A stretch of 64,000 bases of DNA from Bacteroidaceae bacterium (GTDB lineage Bacteria; Bacteroidota; Bacteroidia; Bacteroidales; Bacteroidaceae), in NCBI GenBank assembly GCA_017522915.1, contig JAFWXX010000036.1, positions 1 through 64,000 of the forward strand, written 5' to 3'. A program made the position numbers and the translations under genes. The notes below the pieces were generated by a model. The model was not told where the DNA came from, made no database searches, and saw nothing but the letters and a program-made list of their open reading frames with translations. Positions 52,608 to 62,484 of the stretch are shown here, piece by piece; within the stretch, counting starts at the first letter, position 1, and every line of letters starts with the position of its first letter.

Positions 52608-53084
52608 TCAGGATTTCTCTATAAGTACTGTTGCGTATGCAGTAATTCCCTCTTTCCGGCCCTCAAACCCAAGCCTTTCGGTGGTCGTAGCCTTTATTGA
52701 GAGGTTCTCCGGGTCGATACCCAACACAGCAGCCATAGTCTTCTGCATTGAAGGTATATGAGGATTAAGTTTAGGGGCTTGTGCCGCAACTGTGGCATCA
52801 ATATTGCCTATCCTGTAACCTTTTTCGTTGAGAAGTTCACCGGTACGTCGAAGCAGAATCTTGCTGTCGATATTCAGGAATTCATCCGAAGTGTCGGGGA
52901 ACTGGTAGCCGATATCACGCAAATTGGCTGCACCAAGCAAAGCATCGCATATAGCATGAATAAGCACATCTGCATCAGAATGGCCATCCAGGCCAAATTC
53001 ATAAGGGATTCTGATTCCTCCTATCCACAAATCACGCCCCTCTGCAAAGCGGTGTACATCAATGCCGAAACCTACTCTTATCAT
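52608..53084 (-). CDS. ispF: 2-C-methyl-D-erythritol 2,4-cyclodiphosphate synthase
   Basis: A 158-residue trimeric zinc enzyme of the MEP isoprenoid pathway. It has GFGIDVHRF at the start, HSDADVLIHAICDALLG, the zinc His, and the late ATTTERLGFEGRKEGI motif. The start is set at 53084 (MIRVGFG), the usual N terminus, not 53093. Between porV and the metallophosphoesterase with a 47-base gap to porV. It does not share a pathway with its neighbours. Confidence 0.94.
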   Translation of the reverse strand: MIRVGFGIDVHRFAEGRDLWIGGIRIPYEFGLDGHSDADVLIHAICDALLGAANLRDIGYQFPDTSDEFLNIDSKILLRRTGELLNEKGYRIGNIDATVAAQAPKLNPHIPSMQKTMAAVLGIDPENLSIKATTTERLGFEGRKEGITAYATVLIEKS

Positions 53085-53131
53085 ATAACACAATTATTCT
53101 AATGCAACACTTAACGGCACATGACGGTTCA

Positions 53132-54313
53132 TCAACGTCTGAAGAGGTCCTTAAGACCATCCATATCAAACGACAACGAGAATCTCAATGTCTGGTCAAG
53201 AGGATTGCTCTGAGCCGCAGAGATAAGATAAGCTGCATCAAGCGAGAAGACGCTCATCTTGAAACCGGCACCGAGCGTATAATATTTTCTATTACCCTTG
53301 AACTCGTTCTCATAATGATAGCCGCCACGCAAAGTAAACTTCTGGTTATAACAATACTCAACACCGATACCGCCGTAGATCTCCTTCAACTCCTCACCCA
53401 TTCCGCCTGGTGCATCATTGAAAGACTTAAAGATACCGGAGATTGGAGAGACATCATTATATCCTGTACTCTCAAGCCATGCCTGATACTCGGAGAAGTA
53501 TGAGTTGTCTCCTTCTTCATAACCGTTCTCTTCAAGGAACTGGCTATATGTAGGACGAGTCGGCACAAGAAGCTTGTTCAAATCGGCACTGACAGAGATT
53601 GTATTGAACTCATCAATCGGGATCAGCAAAGAAGCGCCTATACGCAAATTAGTCGGAAGAAACTCATTTGTCGCACCGCCATCATACGAAATCTTTGTAC
53701 CTATATTGGATATATTAACACCCAATCCCAAAAGGCATTCGCGACTGCCTAGCATCAGATACTTGTTATAATACATCGCGATATCCGCAGCATATGCACT
53801 ACCGGGCGACATATCCTCGGCATAATCATACTTCAAGTCACTGCGGATATAGCGTAATGCAATGGCTGCCGACAGACGCTCAGACAGCATTCTTGAATAT
53901 GCTATGTCGAGAGCCATTTCATAAGGCTTGATTGTTATATCATCTACAAAAACCTCACCTAAGGAGAAATATGTCAATGAAGCACTTACCGCAGAATAAT
54001 CTCCGATACGGTAGAAACCGGCAAGGTTTATAAGAGCAATGTCATCAACAATCTTCCTAAGCCAAGGCGTATATGACATTGCAGCACCTGCACGAGCTAC
54101 ATTGAAAGGATATTTTGCAGGATTCCAGTACTGCGAGAAGACATCGGCTTCTGTAGCAACACCCACATCACCCAAACCGCCTCCTCGTGCATCGGGAGCG
54201 ATTGTCAAAGAGGTAACACCTGTATATACCGGATTAAACAGGTCTTTCTGGGCAGCAGCAGGAACTGCCAACACTGCAGAAAGAAGAATTACAAGAAAAC
54301 GGTTCTTTATCAT
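53132..54313 (-). CDS. porV: Type IX secretion outer-membrane protein PorV
   Basis: A 393-residue FadL-type barrel with a signal peptide ending AAAQ. In Porphyromonas PorV (LptO) binds the sorting domain of cargo and passes it to PorU. Here DLFNPVYTGVTSLTIAPDARGGGLGDVGVATEADVFSQYWNPAKYPF gives the family's start, and the barrel ends in an aromatic strand near RFSLSFDMDGLKDLF. It directly follows porU (78-base gap), the same pairing as in P. gingivalis. That neighbourhood is strong support. Confidence 0.93.
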   Translation of the reverse strand: MIKNRFLVILLSAVLAVPAAAQKDLFNPVYTGVTSLTIAPDARGGGLGDVGVATEADVFSQYWNPAKYPFNVARAGAAMSYTPWLRKIVDDIALINLAGFYRIGDYSAVSASLTYFSLGEVFVDDITIKPYEMALDIAYSRMLSERLSAAIALRYIRSDLKYDYAEDMSPGSAYAADIAMYYNKYLMLGSRECLLGLGVNISNIGTKISYDGGATNEFLPTNLRIGASLLIPIDEFNTISVSADLNKLLVPTRPTYSQFLEENGYEEGDNSYFSEYQAWLESTGYNDVSPISGIFKSFNDAPGGMGEELKEIYGGIGVEYCYNQKFTLRGGYHYENEFKGNRKYYTLGAGFKMSVFSLDAAYLISAAQSNPLDQTLRFSLSFDMDGLKDLFRR

Positions 54314-54391
54314 CTTAGCAAGTTTTATCGTTTTATGAGAAATGCATCAGCACTCAAATATACTATGCACATTATATAACTTAAAAAAATT

Positions 54392-57300
54392 CTATTTATT
54401 GTTTACGACTATTATTTTTATTGTCTTGGAAGAGGAGACAGCACCTCCTGTTGCCATATATGCACGGGCAAGATAAACGCCTGCAGGCAACGGTTGCCCG
54501 CCTTGAGCCACTCCACTCCACTCATATTCGAAGACAAAACCATCACTTACACCCTTCTGTGTATTGCTCCATAGTATCTGTCCTTGCAAATTGAACACAT
54601 CCAAAGTAACTTCCATTTCACTCAACGGACGGTTGTGGGTCAAGACAAACTTAGCAGGACTTCCGCTGACTATCGGAGAACCGGTCACCTTCAAATCAAT
54701 GAAATCGGGAGCCAAAGTCGGTTCAACAAAGAATGTCAGATTTGCAACAGACGAGTTGTTATAGAGGTCCCATGCGCGCAGCATCAGAGTATGCTCGCCA
54801 GCAGAGAGTTCTCTCAACGGCATCATTATAGTACCCCGTGTATAATCACCCACAACCGGGATATAAGCATCGTTCAGATTGTATGTATGCTCCGGGTTAT
54901 TATCCACAACAGCAACAATATCATGACCGATTCCTGTACCGACAGTATTTATTCCATTCTCGTCATAAAGTTCAGCCCACAGGCATGGAGTAGCATTTAC
55001 TTCATCGCCGTCAACAAAAGAAGGGGTATTGAGATAGAGTTTTATTTCGGGACCGCTGCCATCGTTCACTATATTGTCAGCCGTACCGGAAACCAGGAAA
55101 TTATCGTAGTGACCCTGAGCCGAGCATGTATAGGAAGAGTCAACAGCAAACAGATTAAGCATTCCGTTGGCATCGGCATAGCTTATATCCATAGGAACAG
55201 GTATGGAAACTGAGAACTTGCCTGCAACTATAGAGTCGCTTCCCGAGAACAGGGTCTTATTATATGCCGTGTACTTATAACAGCCAAGACCTGTATTGTC
55301 ACGAGTCTCAACCTCTTCGGCACAGTCGAACAAAGTTGTCGATAACGTACCGGCAAAGCCCTCGGCAACATTGCCATTGCGGTCAACCACATATCCCTCG
55401 ACTTTCAGGAGACCGCCGGCAGAGACCTTGCCTACAGCTGTCGCATCCGAATCATTGAAGCGGTCAACAACAATTCTGTATTCAGGAGTCTTCAGGCGAA
55501 GAGCCGGGTCACCGAGAAGAATGAACTGCAGTTTATTTTCGCTAAGGTCGCTTGAATGCGCAATTACGCCACATTTAGCCAAACGTACCGCATCACCTAC
55601 AGCAACAGGTTTTCCGCTGTTCACCGAAGACAAAAGATGCTTTGAGAACTCCTTGTTAATGACTGAGTTATAGCTCTGCAGCACCGTTCTTGTAGTAGTA
55701 AACAATCCTATGGCACCGCCATTAGGGTTCAATATGGCAGCTTCTGCAACAGAATTGTCTAGCATGTCGAAAGGACCTATGTCACATGAGGCTGTAACCC
55801 AGAAAGGAATGCGAGGAGAGTTAACAACTGCCATATCAGAGGCTTTCCACACCATCTCGTGCGACAAGAGATTGGCGCTTCCGTGACCGGAATAGTTGAC
55901 AACCAACGCACCCTTCTCCAACCTGTCGTATATTGCCTCTGTAACAACCGGATAACGGTTTCCTGTTGAAGAGGCCTCTACCGGATAATCGTCCCAATAT
56001 ATACGCTCCACCATATACGATGGAAAAGTCTGCTCCATGACAGCTGCAATGACATCGGCATCCTTCATGTGCTGATTCGGCATATTGGGGTCACCGTCAT
56101 CGCCAAGCAGCACAACAAGATTCTGCCATGCACCGGCATTCCTGTTCTGCATGTATGCTATCAGCTTGTCAACCACAGCATTGGCATCAGCAACAGTCTG
56201 AGCTGGAATGCGCCCGACACCAATATCGACCTTGTCACGCAAATGGTCACCGCCTTCATTGTCATCGAGATATCCCATATAGTCCTCCAGGACATACGAT
56301 TTTATGGCATCAACAGAATTCAAAGACTCATAGCAAAGGAGATAATCCTCCTGATTGCGTCCCTGGAATGTTATAAGACGGTTATCATACCACGCATCGC
56401 CGAACAGAAGAAGATACCTTGGAGCCTCTTCGGCTGTAGTGGCCTTGTCGTAAAGCATCTTCATCAGTCTGCGATATGCAGTAACATCGGGAGTTCCCGA
56501 AGAGAACTCGTTATAAACCTGCTGTGCAGTTACTACAGCAACTGTAAGGCTGTCCATAGAACGATGTGCCTCGGCCAGACGTTCTGCCGCAGCCATAAAC
56601 TTGCCGTTAGACGGAACTATTATCACCATATCGGTCTGTCCTAAGGAATGAAGATTCTGATTAGGGACATCTCCCAGCACCTTTACCTTAGGAAAATCGC
56701 CCTTAACATTCACAGCGATATAATTTTCATTATAATTTGCAGAAGCGACGACCTTATACACCGAACCGTCAAGAGTTCCCGGCAATTCCTTTATTGCCGA
56801 AGCATCACCGACAGACCACACTTTTGTATCGGCATTGCAGTTTTCAATCCTGAACGTCGCATAACCGCTGTATTGCGAACCACGGAATTCGGTCTGCGAG
56901 CCACGGAGAGCAAGCTTCCTTGTAACATTAAGACGTATATAATCGAGATAACCGGCAACAGCCTGGTTTGCAACATTATGAGTTAATTTGATAACCGGGT
57001 CATCGGCCAGGCCCGTGATATCAAAACGGCCGGACACGATTTTGCCGACCTCACCCGACACGGCCCTTGTAACAGTAAGCGTACCTACCTGCTCGCTTCC
57101 CAATCCAATGCTTACACGGCTGATTTCTTCGCCGCTCGTAGCAAAGGAAAGGTCTATGGTTCCTTTTTCACCGGAAACACCGGCAACAGGCATCTTGTAA
57201 CTCACAGCACGTCCTTTGGAGTAATCGTATTTATCAACCAGAACACGTCCGTAAGGACAGAGAGCCTTCGACTCTTCCTCATGAAGGATGTAATCGGGAT

Positions 57301-58132
57301 AAGTGTCATATTCACGCGAGGGAGACGACTCTACACTCTCTTTCGGGAATGACATCGGAGTCTCATCGCTTTCTGTCAGGAAATAACAGCCATATTCGGA
57401 ATATACATTCCGGGAATGCACGAAACGCCCGCCGCTATACTCCCAGCTGATTGTTCCGTTAGCATAGAACAGCACATAGTTGCTTTCGCGCCACAAAGGT
57501 ACCTCGCAAAGGTCATCGACAAGAGTCTCTATATTCTTTTCGGGCAGGATATGCCCGCCATAGCCATAAAGACGCACTTTTGCCGGATTGCCGAAACCCA
57601 TACGTTTCAATTCGTCATTCGTTATCTTATGTACCCCGTTCTCAGTTACGGCAACACGAACCCATTTGCCAGATGCAAGCAGAGAGTTGTCGGCATATCT
57701 CACGTCCTCGCTTCCGGCCGATGCCTTTGCCCTCTGAGGAAGCAATTTCCTGTCAACGACAATCTTGTATGAGTTTATGCGGTAATAGCAGCCGTTCTTC
57801 ATCACAACAGGCCAGAATGCCACATCGAGTTGGGGCTTTTTTGCCTGCACAGCCACATAGCACTCCACTTCGGGGAATTCAGGCAACTCACCGTACTTTT
57901 CTTTTATGGAATATGCTTTCAGCTCTTCGGCCGTCATCTTCTGGAATTCGGGATATTCAACGTGTGCCGAATAGCTGTAGCTTGCATAATCGGCCGGGAG
58001 GTCTATCACATCGGTGCACAACGGAAGTATCGTATCTCCTTTTTGCCTTGTCCAGTCAACCGAAACGAACTGGGCATGTACCGTCGTCGCACATGCCAGC
58101 AATGCACAGAATATAAATCTTGTCATCTTCAT
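54392..58132 (-). CDS. porU: Type IX secretion sortase PorU
   Basis: A 1246-residue exported Cys protease of the C25 (gingipain) family. PorU removes the sorting domain of T9SS cargo on the cell surface and attaches the protein to lipopolysaccharide. A signal peptide ends VHAQ; a long beta N-terminal part (about 25-500) precedes the C25 domain (about 510-860), with the catalytic His in NYSGHGSAN and the Cys in VTASCDIGPFD. Ig-like repeats follow, and a C-terminal sorting-like domain (PLPAGVYLARAYM ... KTIKIIVV). Slightly longer than the P. gingivalis protein. Just upstream is the FAH-family gene. Confidence 0.93.
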   Translation of the reverse strand: MKMTRFIFCALLACATTVHAQFVSVDWTRQKGDTILPLCTDVIDLPADYASYSYSAHVEYPEFQKMTAEELKAYSIKEKYGELPEFPEVECYVAVQAKKPQLDVAFWPVVMKNGCYYRINSYKIVVDRKLLPQRAKASAGSEDVRYADNSLLASGKWVRVAVTENGVHKITNDELKRMGFGNPAKVRLYGYGGHILPEKNIETLVDDLCEVPLWRESNYVLFYANGTISWEYSGGRFVHSRNVYSEYGCYFLTESDETPMSFPKESVESSPSREYDTYPDYILHEEESKALCPYGRVLVDKYDYSKGRAVSYKMPVAGVSGEKGTIDLSFATSGEEISRVSIGLGSEQVGTLTVTRAVSGEVGKIVSGRFDITGLADDPVIKLTHNVANQAVAGYLDYIRLNVTRKLALRGSQTEFRGSQYSGYATFRIENCNADTKVWSVGDASAIKELPGTLDGSVYKVVASANYNENYIAVNVKGDFPKVKVLGDVPNQNLHSLGQTDMVIIVPSNGKFMAAAERLAEAHRSMDSLTVAVVTAQQVYNEFSSGTPDVTAYRRLMKMLYDKATTAEEAPRYLLLFGDAWYDNRLITFQGRNQEDYLLCYESLNSVDAIKSYVLEDYMGYLDDNEGGDHLRDKVDIGVGRIPAQTVADANAVVDKLIAYMQNRNAGAWQNLVVLLGDDGDPNMPNQHMKDADVIAAVMEQTFPSYMVERIYWDDYPVEASSTGNRYPVVTEAIYDRLEKGALVVNYSGHGSANLLSHEMVWKASDMAVVNSPRIPFWVTASCDIGPFDMLDNSVAEAAILNPNGGAIGLFTTTRTVLQSYNSVINKEFSKHLLSSVNSGKPVAVGDAVRLAKCGVIAHSSDLSENKLQFILLGDPALRLKTPEYRIVVDRFNDSDATAVGKVSAGGLLKVEGYVVDRNGNVAEGFAGTLSTTLFDCAEEVETRDNTGLGCYKYTAYNKTLFSGSDSIVAGKFSVSIPVPMDISYADANGMLNLFAVDSSYTCSAQGHYDNFLVSGTADNIVNDGSGPEIKLYLNTPSFVDGDEVNATPCLWAELYDENGINTVGTGIGHDIVAVVDNNPEHTYNLNDAYIPVVGDYTRGTIMMPLRELSAGEHTLMLRAWDLYNNSSVANLTFFVEPTLAPDFIDLKVTGSPIVSGSPAKFVLTHNRPLSEMEVTLDVFNLQGQILWSNTQKGVSDGFVFEYEWSGVAQGGQPLPAGVYLARAYMATGGAVSSSKTIKIIVVNNK

Positions 58133-58136
58133 AATC

Positions 58137-58751
58137 TCATCTGATTTGGAAATCCAGCACTTTCTCCTCGCCTATGTACCCCTTCATCCTTGTACCGATA
58201 GGGGCCGGACCGCTTCCAGCCGGAGTTCCTGTAAATATCAAGTCACCTGTTTTCAGAGTACAGAAACGGCTTATGTATGCAATTATCTCATCAACGGAGA
58301 AAAGCATCTGCGAGCTGTTTGCACTCTGCACAACCTTGTCGTCTATCGTAAGCGAGAAATCGATGTTCTTCATATCAAGGCCTTCAACCGGACGGAAATC
58401 GCCCAATGTTGCCGAACCGTCGAAACCCTTGCTGAGGTCCCAAGGCTCACCGGCCTCAATGAGGCGGCGTTGCATGTCGCGTGCCGTGAAATCGATTCCC
58501 ACAGTCACTGCATCGTAATACCTGTATGCGAAACGGGCCGGAATGCTCTTTCCCAGCTTGCATATACGCACGACAAGTTCCGCTTCGTAGTCTATGCATC
58601 CCATGAAATCTGGTACATAGAAATGTTTGCCGTTCTTTATGATAGCAGAATCGGGCTTCATGAATATCATAGGAACAGCAGGCTTGACAGATGTACCGTC
58701 AAACTCCATTGCATGGTCGGCATAATTCTTTCCTACAGCTATAATCTTCAT
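58137..58751 (-). CDS. Fumarylacetoacetate hydrolase family enzyme (YcgM-like)
   Basis: A 204-residue FAH-family protein. The start at 58751 (MKIIAVGKNYADHA) is the family's usual N terminus; the longer frame overlaps rex and is rejected. Metal-binding residues are in YEAELVV and the following acidic turn; substrate-lining residues appear in GKNYADH and AVTVGIDFTARDMQ. These enzymes cleave acylpyruvates or decarboxylate oxaloacetate. Reaction here unknown. One base after rex and 4 before porU. Confidence 0.82.
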   Translation of the reverse strand: MKIIAVGKNYADHAMEFDGTSVKPAVPMIFMKPDSAIIKNGKHFYVPDFMGCIDYEAELVVRICKLGKSIPARFAYRYYDAVTVGIDFTARDMQRRLIEAGEPWDLSKGFDGSATLGDFRPVEGLDMKNIDFSLTIDDKVVQSANSSQMLFSVDEIIAYISRFCTLKTGDLIFTGTPAGSGPAPIGTRMKGYIGEEKVLDFQIR

Positions 58752-58752
58752 T

Positions 58753-59415
58753 CTAATCCTTCTTATTGCTGTTGCACTCAAGTTCCTCAAGCCGGTTGAA
58801 CATGAGCGACAGATGTGCATAAAGTGACGTATTCTGTACCACAATATTCTCCGGCACACGTATTCTCAAAGGGGTAAAGTTCCATATAGCCTTTATGCCC
58901 CAGACCACCATTTTGTCAGCGACCTCCTGCGCACGGTCTATTGGAACCGTCAGCACACCAATCTTGACATTATAGCGGCGCATCTTCGCTTCCAGTTCGT
59001 TTATATGATATACCGGAATGCCGGCAATATTATGCCCCACTACCTTCGGGCTAGTATCAAAAGCCGCGACTACCTCAAGGCCGAACTGTTTCAAGCCCGA
59101 ATCGTTCAGCAATGCGCTGCCAAGACGGCCGGCGCCGAAAAGAAAAGCCTTATGCATACGTGTAAATCCGAGAAAATCCTCAAGCACTTCGAGCAGATTG
59201 TCTATATCATACCCAACGCGGGTACGACCTACGATATTCACGCACGACAGGTCTTTTGCTATCTGCGAGGCAACTATATTGGTCTCTTTCGAAAGCCCTG
59301 TTGACGAAACATACTGCTCGCCCCTCTGCTTGAGCAGACGGCACACCGAAAGATACCATGGCAAACGACGCAGGGTAGGTTCGGGAACTTTGTCAATTCT
59401 TGTTGTTTGGGCCAT
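58753..59415 (-). CDS. rex: Redox-sensing transcriptional repressor Rex
   Basis: A 220-residue NADH-sensing repressor that leaves DNA when NADH is high. The N-terminal winged helix (about 1-80) has the TLRRLPWYLSVCRLLKQRG start and STGLSKETNIVASQIAKDL; the Rossmann domain has FLFGAGRLGSALL and AFDTSPKVVG, and the C-terminal domain-swapped helix follows. First gene of the series rex, FAH enzyme, porU, porV, ispF, metallophosphoesterase. A promoter is visible upstream; no clear Rex operator is seen in it. Confidence 0.92.
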   Translation of the reverse strand: MAQTTRIDKVPEPTLRRLPWYLSVCRLLKQRGEQYVSSTGLSKETNIVASQIAKDLSCVNIVGRTRVGYDIDNLLEVLEDFLGFTRMHKAFLFGAGRLGSALLNDSGLKQFGLEVVAAFDTSPKVVGHNIAGIPVYHINELEAKMRRYNVKIGVLTVPIDRAQEVADKMVVWGIKAIWNFTPLRIRVPENIVVQNTSLYAHLSLMFNRLEELECNSNKKD

Positions 59416-59447
59416 TATAAGACGCGTGTGTGCTTTATATAACGTAG

Positions 59448-59478
59448 CAAAAATAAGGTTATTTTATGAGAGGATAAA
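59448..59478 (-). promoter_or_regulatory. Promoter of the rex operon
   Basis: On the minus strand: TTTA (59475-59478, one base off TTTG), a 19-base spacer and TATTTTTG (59448-59455), an exact -7 match. It lies 33 bases before the rex start. Confidence 0.5.
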
Positions 59479-59539
59479 ATTTGTAATCAAAAAGTTGTAT
59501 CTTAGCAACCGATTACTCACACTGCAGAAAGTAAGAACA

Positions 59540-59878
59540 ATGAAGAACAACGACTGGAAAGACAGACTCAATATTGTATATTCCACAAACCCGGACTTTG
59601 CCTATACCACCGATGAAAAGGAGGAAAACGAGACATTGCCGAAGCAACAGCAGAAGCTTCGAGTAAGCATCGAAAAGAACCACAGGGGCGGAAAAACAGT
59701 TACCATAGTTAGAAATTTCGTAGGCACCGAAAACGACATGAAGGAATTGGGAAAACTGCTTAAGACAAAATGCGGAGTCGGCGGAAGCGTCAAGGAGGGA
59801 GAAGTTCTCGTACAGGGCGATTTCAAGGAAAAAGTCATTGAACTGCTGAAAAAAGAGGGATACACACAAACAAAATAG
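59540..59878 (+). CDS. SUI1/YciH-family translation initiation factor-like protein
   Basis: A 112-residue protein of the eIF1/SUI1 fold as in E. coli YciH. It has an N-terminal extension with Thr-Asp-Glu (about 1-35), then RVSIEKNHRGGKTVTIVRNFVG and the C-terminal KLLKTKCGVGGSVKEGEVLVQGD pattern of SUI1. The family can act on start-site choice in bacteria. The ATG at 59540 is chosen as it opens a normal N terminus; longer frames extend through the promoter region. Divergent from rex. Confidence 0.85.
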   Translation: MKNNDWKDRLNIVYSTNPDFAYTTDEKEENETLPKQQQKLRVSIEKNHRGGKTVTIVRNFVGTENDMKELGKLLKTKCGVGGSVKEGEVLVQGDFKEKVIELLKKEGYTQTK

Positions 59879-59992
59879 CCGCGCAAGAGCACAAACGCGA
59901 ACTATTTTTGTATATTCGCATTATTATTCGGAACAACCGACACAAGAATCAGAAGTAACTTAATTTATAAAACTCAAAACAGTTTAAAAACC

Positions 59993-60637
59993 ATGGTAAA
60001 CAAATCAAAACTGTTGCTTGCAGCCGAGCTGCTCAAAATCAAGGCCGTAAAGTTACAGCCCGAACAGCCATTCACATGGGCATCGGGTTGGAAGTCTCCA
60101 TTCTATTGCGACAACCGCAAGACATTGTCATTCCCAAGTTTGCGTACAAGAGTAAAGTTAGGGCTTGCCAACCTCATCCTTGAGGAGTTCCCGGAAGCTG
60201 ACACTGTTGCAGGAGTCGCTACAGGCGCCATCGCTCAAGGTGCACTTGTTGCCGAAGAGCTTGCAAAACCGTTCGTATATGTACGTTCATCGGCAAAGGA
60301 CCACGGATTGGGCAACCTCATCGAAGGTGACATCCAGCCCGGCGCAAAGGTAGTTGTTGTCGAGGACCTCGTTTCCACTGGCCTCAGCAGCCTCCGTGCC
60401 GTTGATGCGCTCCGCGCAGCAGGCGTTGAGGTTGTCGGCATGGTAGCTTCATTCACATACGGCTTCAATGTTGCAGCCGAAGCCTTTGAGAAAGCAGGCG
60501 TCAAGCTCATCACCCTCACCGACTATGAGGCTGTACTCGAAGCTGCAAAGGAGACCGGTTACATAACAGAAGAGGTTATGCCTACACTCAAGGAGTGGCG
60601 TGCCAACCCTTCGGAGTGGAGAAACGACTTGAAGTGA
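59993..60637 (+). CDS. pyrE: Orotate phosphoribosyltransferase
   Basis: A 214-residue enzyme that makes orotidine 5'-phosphate from orotate and PRPP in pyrimidine synthesis. It has FTWASGWKSPFYCDNRKTLSFP, the KDHGLGNLIEG dimer loop and the PRPP motif VVVVEDLVSTGLSS. The gene leads a series with SRPBCC, argH and a transporter gene. A TATATTCG box at 59911-59918 could be its -7 element. Confidence 0.93.
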   Translation: MVNKSKLLLAAELLKIKAVKLQPEQPFTWASGWKSPFYCDNRKTLSFPSLRTRVKLGLANLILEEFPEADTVAGVATGAIAQGALVAEELAKPFVYVRSSAKDHGLGNLIEGDIQPGAKVVVVEDLVSTGLSSLRAVDALRAAGVEVVGMVASFTYGFNVAAEAFEKAGVKLITLTDYEAVLEAAKETGYITEEVMPTLKEWRANPSEWRNDLK

Positions 60638-60641
60638 CAAG

Positions 60642-61052
60642 ATGAGCCAGTACGAAAGCAGCGTAAAGAACATACCCTATCCGCAGGAGAGGGTATATGC
60701 GAAGCTTGAAGACCTGAGCAACCTTGAAGCACTCAAGGAGAAGCTTCCTGAGGACAAGGTAAAGGATTTCAGCTGCAGCCGTGACGAGGCTACGGTAAAT
60801 GTACCCTCTTTCGGCAACCTCACCATTAGGGTCGTAGAGCGCGAAGCTCCTAAATGCGTAAAGCTGGAAGCCGTAAACTCACCGCTTCCCTTGACTCTTT
60901 GGATACAGGTTATCCCCGACGGCGAAGAGGCGTCAAAGATGCGTGTTGTAGCCAAGGCGGAAATAAACTTCATGCTACGCGCCATGATTGAAAAGCCCTT
61001 GAAAGAGGGACTTGAAAAGATTGCAGAGACACTCTCCCTTGTGGCTTACTGA
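60642..61052 (+). CDS. SRPBCC-fold (START-like) protein
   Basis: A 136-residue cytoplasmic protein of the polyketide cyclase/SRPBCC type. It starts with YESSVKNIPYPQERVYAKLEDLSNLEAL, the usual first strand and helix of these small ligand-binding cups, and ends in a long C-terminal helix. Its ligand and role are unknown. It is 4 bases after pyrE; the RBS overlaps the pyrE end, so it is co-translated. Confidence 0.78.
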   Translation: MSQYESSVKNIPYPQERVYAKLEDLSNLEALKEKLPEDKVKDFSCSRDEATVNVPSFGNLTIRVVEREAPKCVKLEAVNSPLPLTLWIQVIPDGEEASKMRVVAKAEINFMLRAMIEKPLKEGLEKIAETLSLVAY

Positions 61053-61131
61053 GACAATCCGCAAGAGAATAACGACACTGATGCGTGGATGGTGACTGAG
61101 TGCACTGTCCACGCAAACAATAATAGACGAT

Positions 61132-62472
61132 ATGGCAAAGAAACTTTGGGAAAAGAGCACAACGGTAAACCCTGAGATAGAACGGTTCACGATAGGTAAG
61201 GACAGGGAGCTTGACCTGCTGCTGGCACGTTACGACATACTTGGCAGCATAGCGCACAGCACAATGCTCCGGAGTATTGGCATGCTCACAACAGAAGAGA
61301 TGGAGAATCTTCATAATGAGCTTCGTTCGATATATGAGGAGACAGAGCACGGGAACTTCGTTATTGAAGAGGGTGTCGAAGATGTGCATTCGCAAGTAGA
61401 GCTGATGCTGACACGCAAGTTGGGCGATACCGGCAAGAAGATTCATAGCGGACGCTCACGCAACGACCAGGTGCTTGTTGACCTGAAGCTTTTCACACGT
61501 AACGGGCTACAGGAGATTTGCGAAGGCGTAATGACGCTGTTCGGTTCTCTTATAGAGCAAAGCGAGAAGCACAAGGATGTGCTGATGCCCGGATACACGC
61601 ACCTTCAGGTAGCAATGCCCTCTTCGTTCGGGCTTTGGTTCGGAGCGTATGCCGAAAGCCTTGCCGACGACATGCTATTTCTAAAGGCAGCCTATAGCAT
61701 GTGTAACCGCAACCCATTAGGGTCGGCTGCCGGCTACGGCTCGTCGTTCCCGTTGAACCGCACGATGACAACAGAGCTGCTTGGTTTCGACAGCATGAAT
61801 TACAATGTGGTTTATGCACAGATGGGACGCGGGAAATGCGAAAGGAACGTAGCATACGCACTTGCATCCGTTGCCGGAACCTTGGCTAAACTCGCATTCG
61901 ATGCATGCATGTTCAATTCTCAGAACTTCGGTTTCATCAAGTTGCCGGCTCAGTGTACAACAGGCAGCAGCATCATGCCGCATAAGAAGAACCCAGATGT
62001 ATTTGAGCTGCTTCGTGCAAAATGCAATCGTTTGCAAGCCTTGCCAACCGATATCATACTCATTATGAACAACCTGCCGAGCGGATATTTCCGTGACTTG
62101 CAGATTATAAAAGAACTCTTCCTGCCGGCATTCTCCGAGTTGAAAGAGTGCATAGGGATGGCAACATACATTGTTCAGCGCATCGAAGCCAACCGTGACA
62201 TACTGAGCGACCAACGTTATGATGCCATGTTCAGCGTCGAGGAGGTCAACCGCCTTGCCTTGGAAGGGATGCCTTTCCGCGATGCATACAAGAAGGTAGG
62301 CCTTGATATCGAGGCCGGCAACTTTGCACCGGACAAGAATATAAGGCACACCCACGAAGGAAGCATAGGTAATCTTTGCAACGAAAAGATTACAGAATTG
62401 ATGCATGAGACATTCTGCTCAATGGATTTCGAAAAGGCAAGAAGTGCCGAAAGAGCCTTATTGAAGAGATAA
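61132..62472 (+). CDS. argH: Argininosuccinate lyase
   Basis: A 446-residue enzyme that splits argininosuccinate to arginine and fumarate. It has the conserved RSRNDQVLVD with catalytic-site residues, PGYTHLQVAMPSSFG and the family signature GSSIMPHKKNPD. The fumarate formed could feed the fumarase coded in the same window, but the genes are not linked. Slightly shorter than the E. coli enzyme; this is the norm in Bacteroidetes. Confidence 0.94.
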   Translation: MAKKLWEKSTTVNPEIERFTIGKDRELDLLLARYDILGSIAHSTMLRSIGMLTTEEMENLHNELRSIYEETEHGNFVIEEGVEDVHSQVELMLTRKLGDTGKKIHSGRSRNDQVLVDLKLFTRNGLQEICEGVMTLFGSLIEQSEKHKDVLMPGYTHLQVAMPSSFGLWFGAYAESLADDMLFLKAAYSMCNRNPLGSAAGYGSSFPLNRTMTTELLGFDSMNYNVVYAQMGRGKCERNVAYALASVAGTLAKLAFDACMFNSQNFGFIKLPAQCTTGSSIMPHKKNPDVFELLRAKCNRLQALPTDIILIMNNLPSGYFRDLQIIKELFLPAFSELKECIGMATYIVQRIEANRDILSDQRYDAMFSVEEVNRLALEGMPFRDAYKKVGLDIEAGNFAPDKNIRHTHEGSIGNLCNEKITELMHETFCSMDFEKARSAERALLKR

Positions 62473-62484
62473 CAAATCAGAAAG

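Noticed and set aside
61717..62406. Long minus-strand frame opposite argH
   Set aside because: argH has clear family motifs over the same bases; the antisense frame has none.
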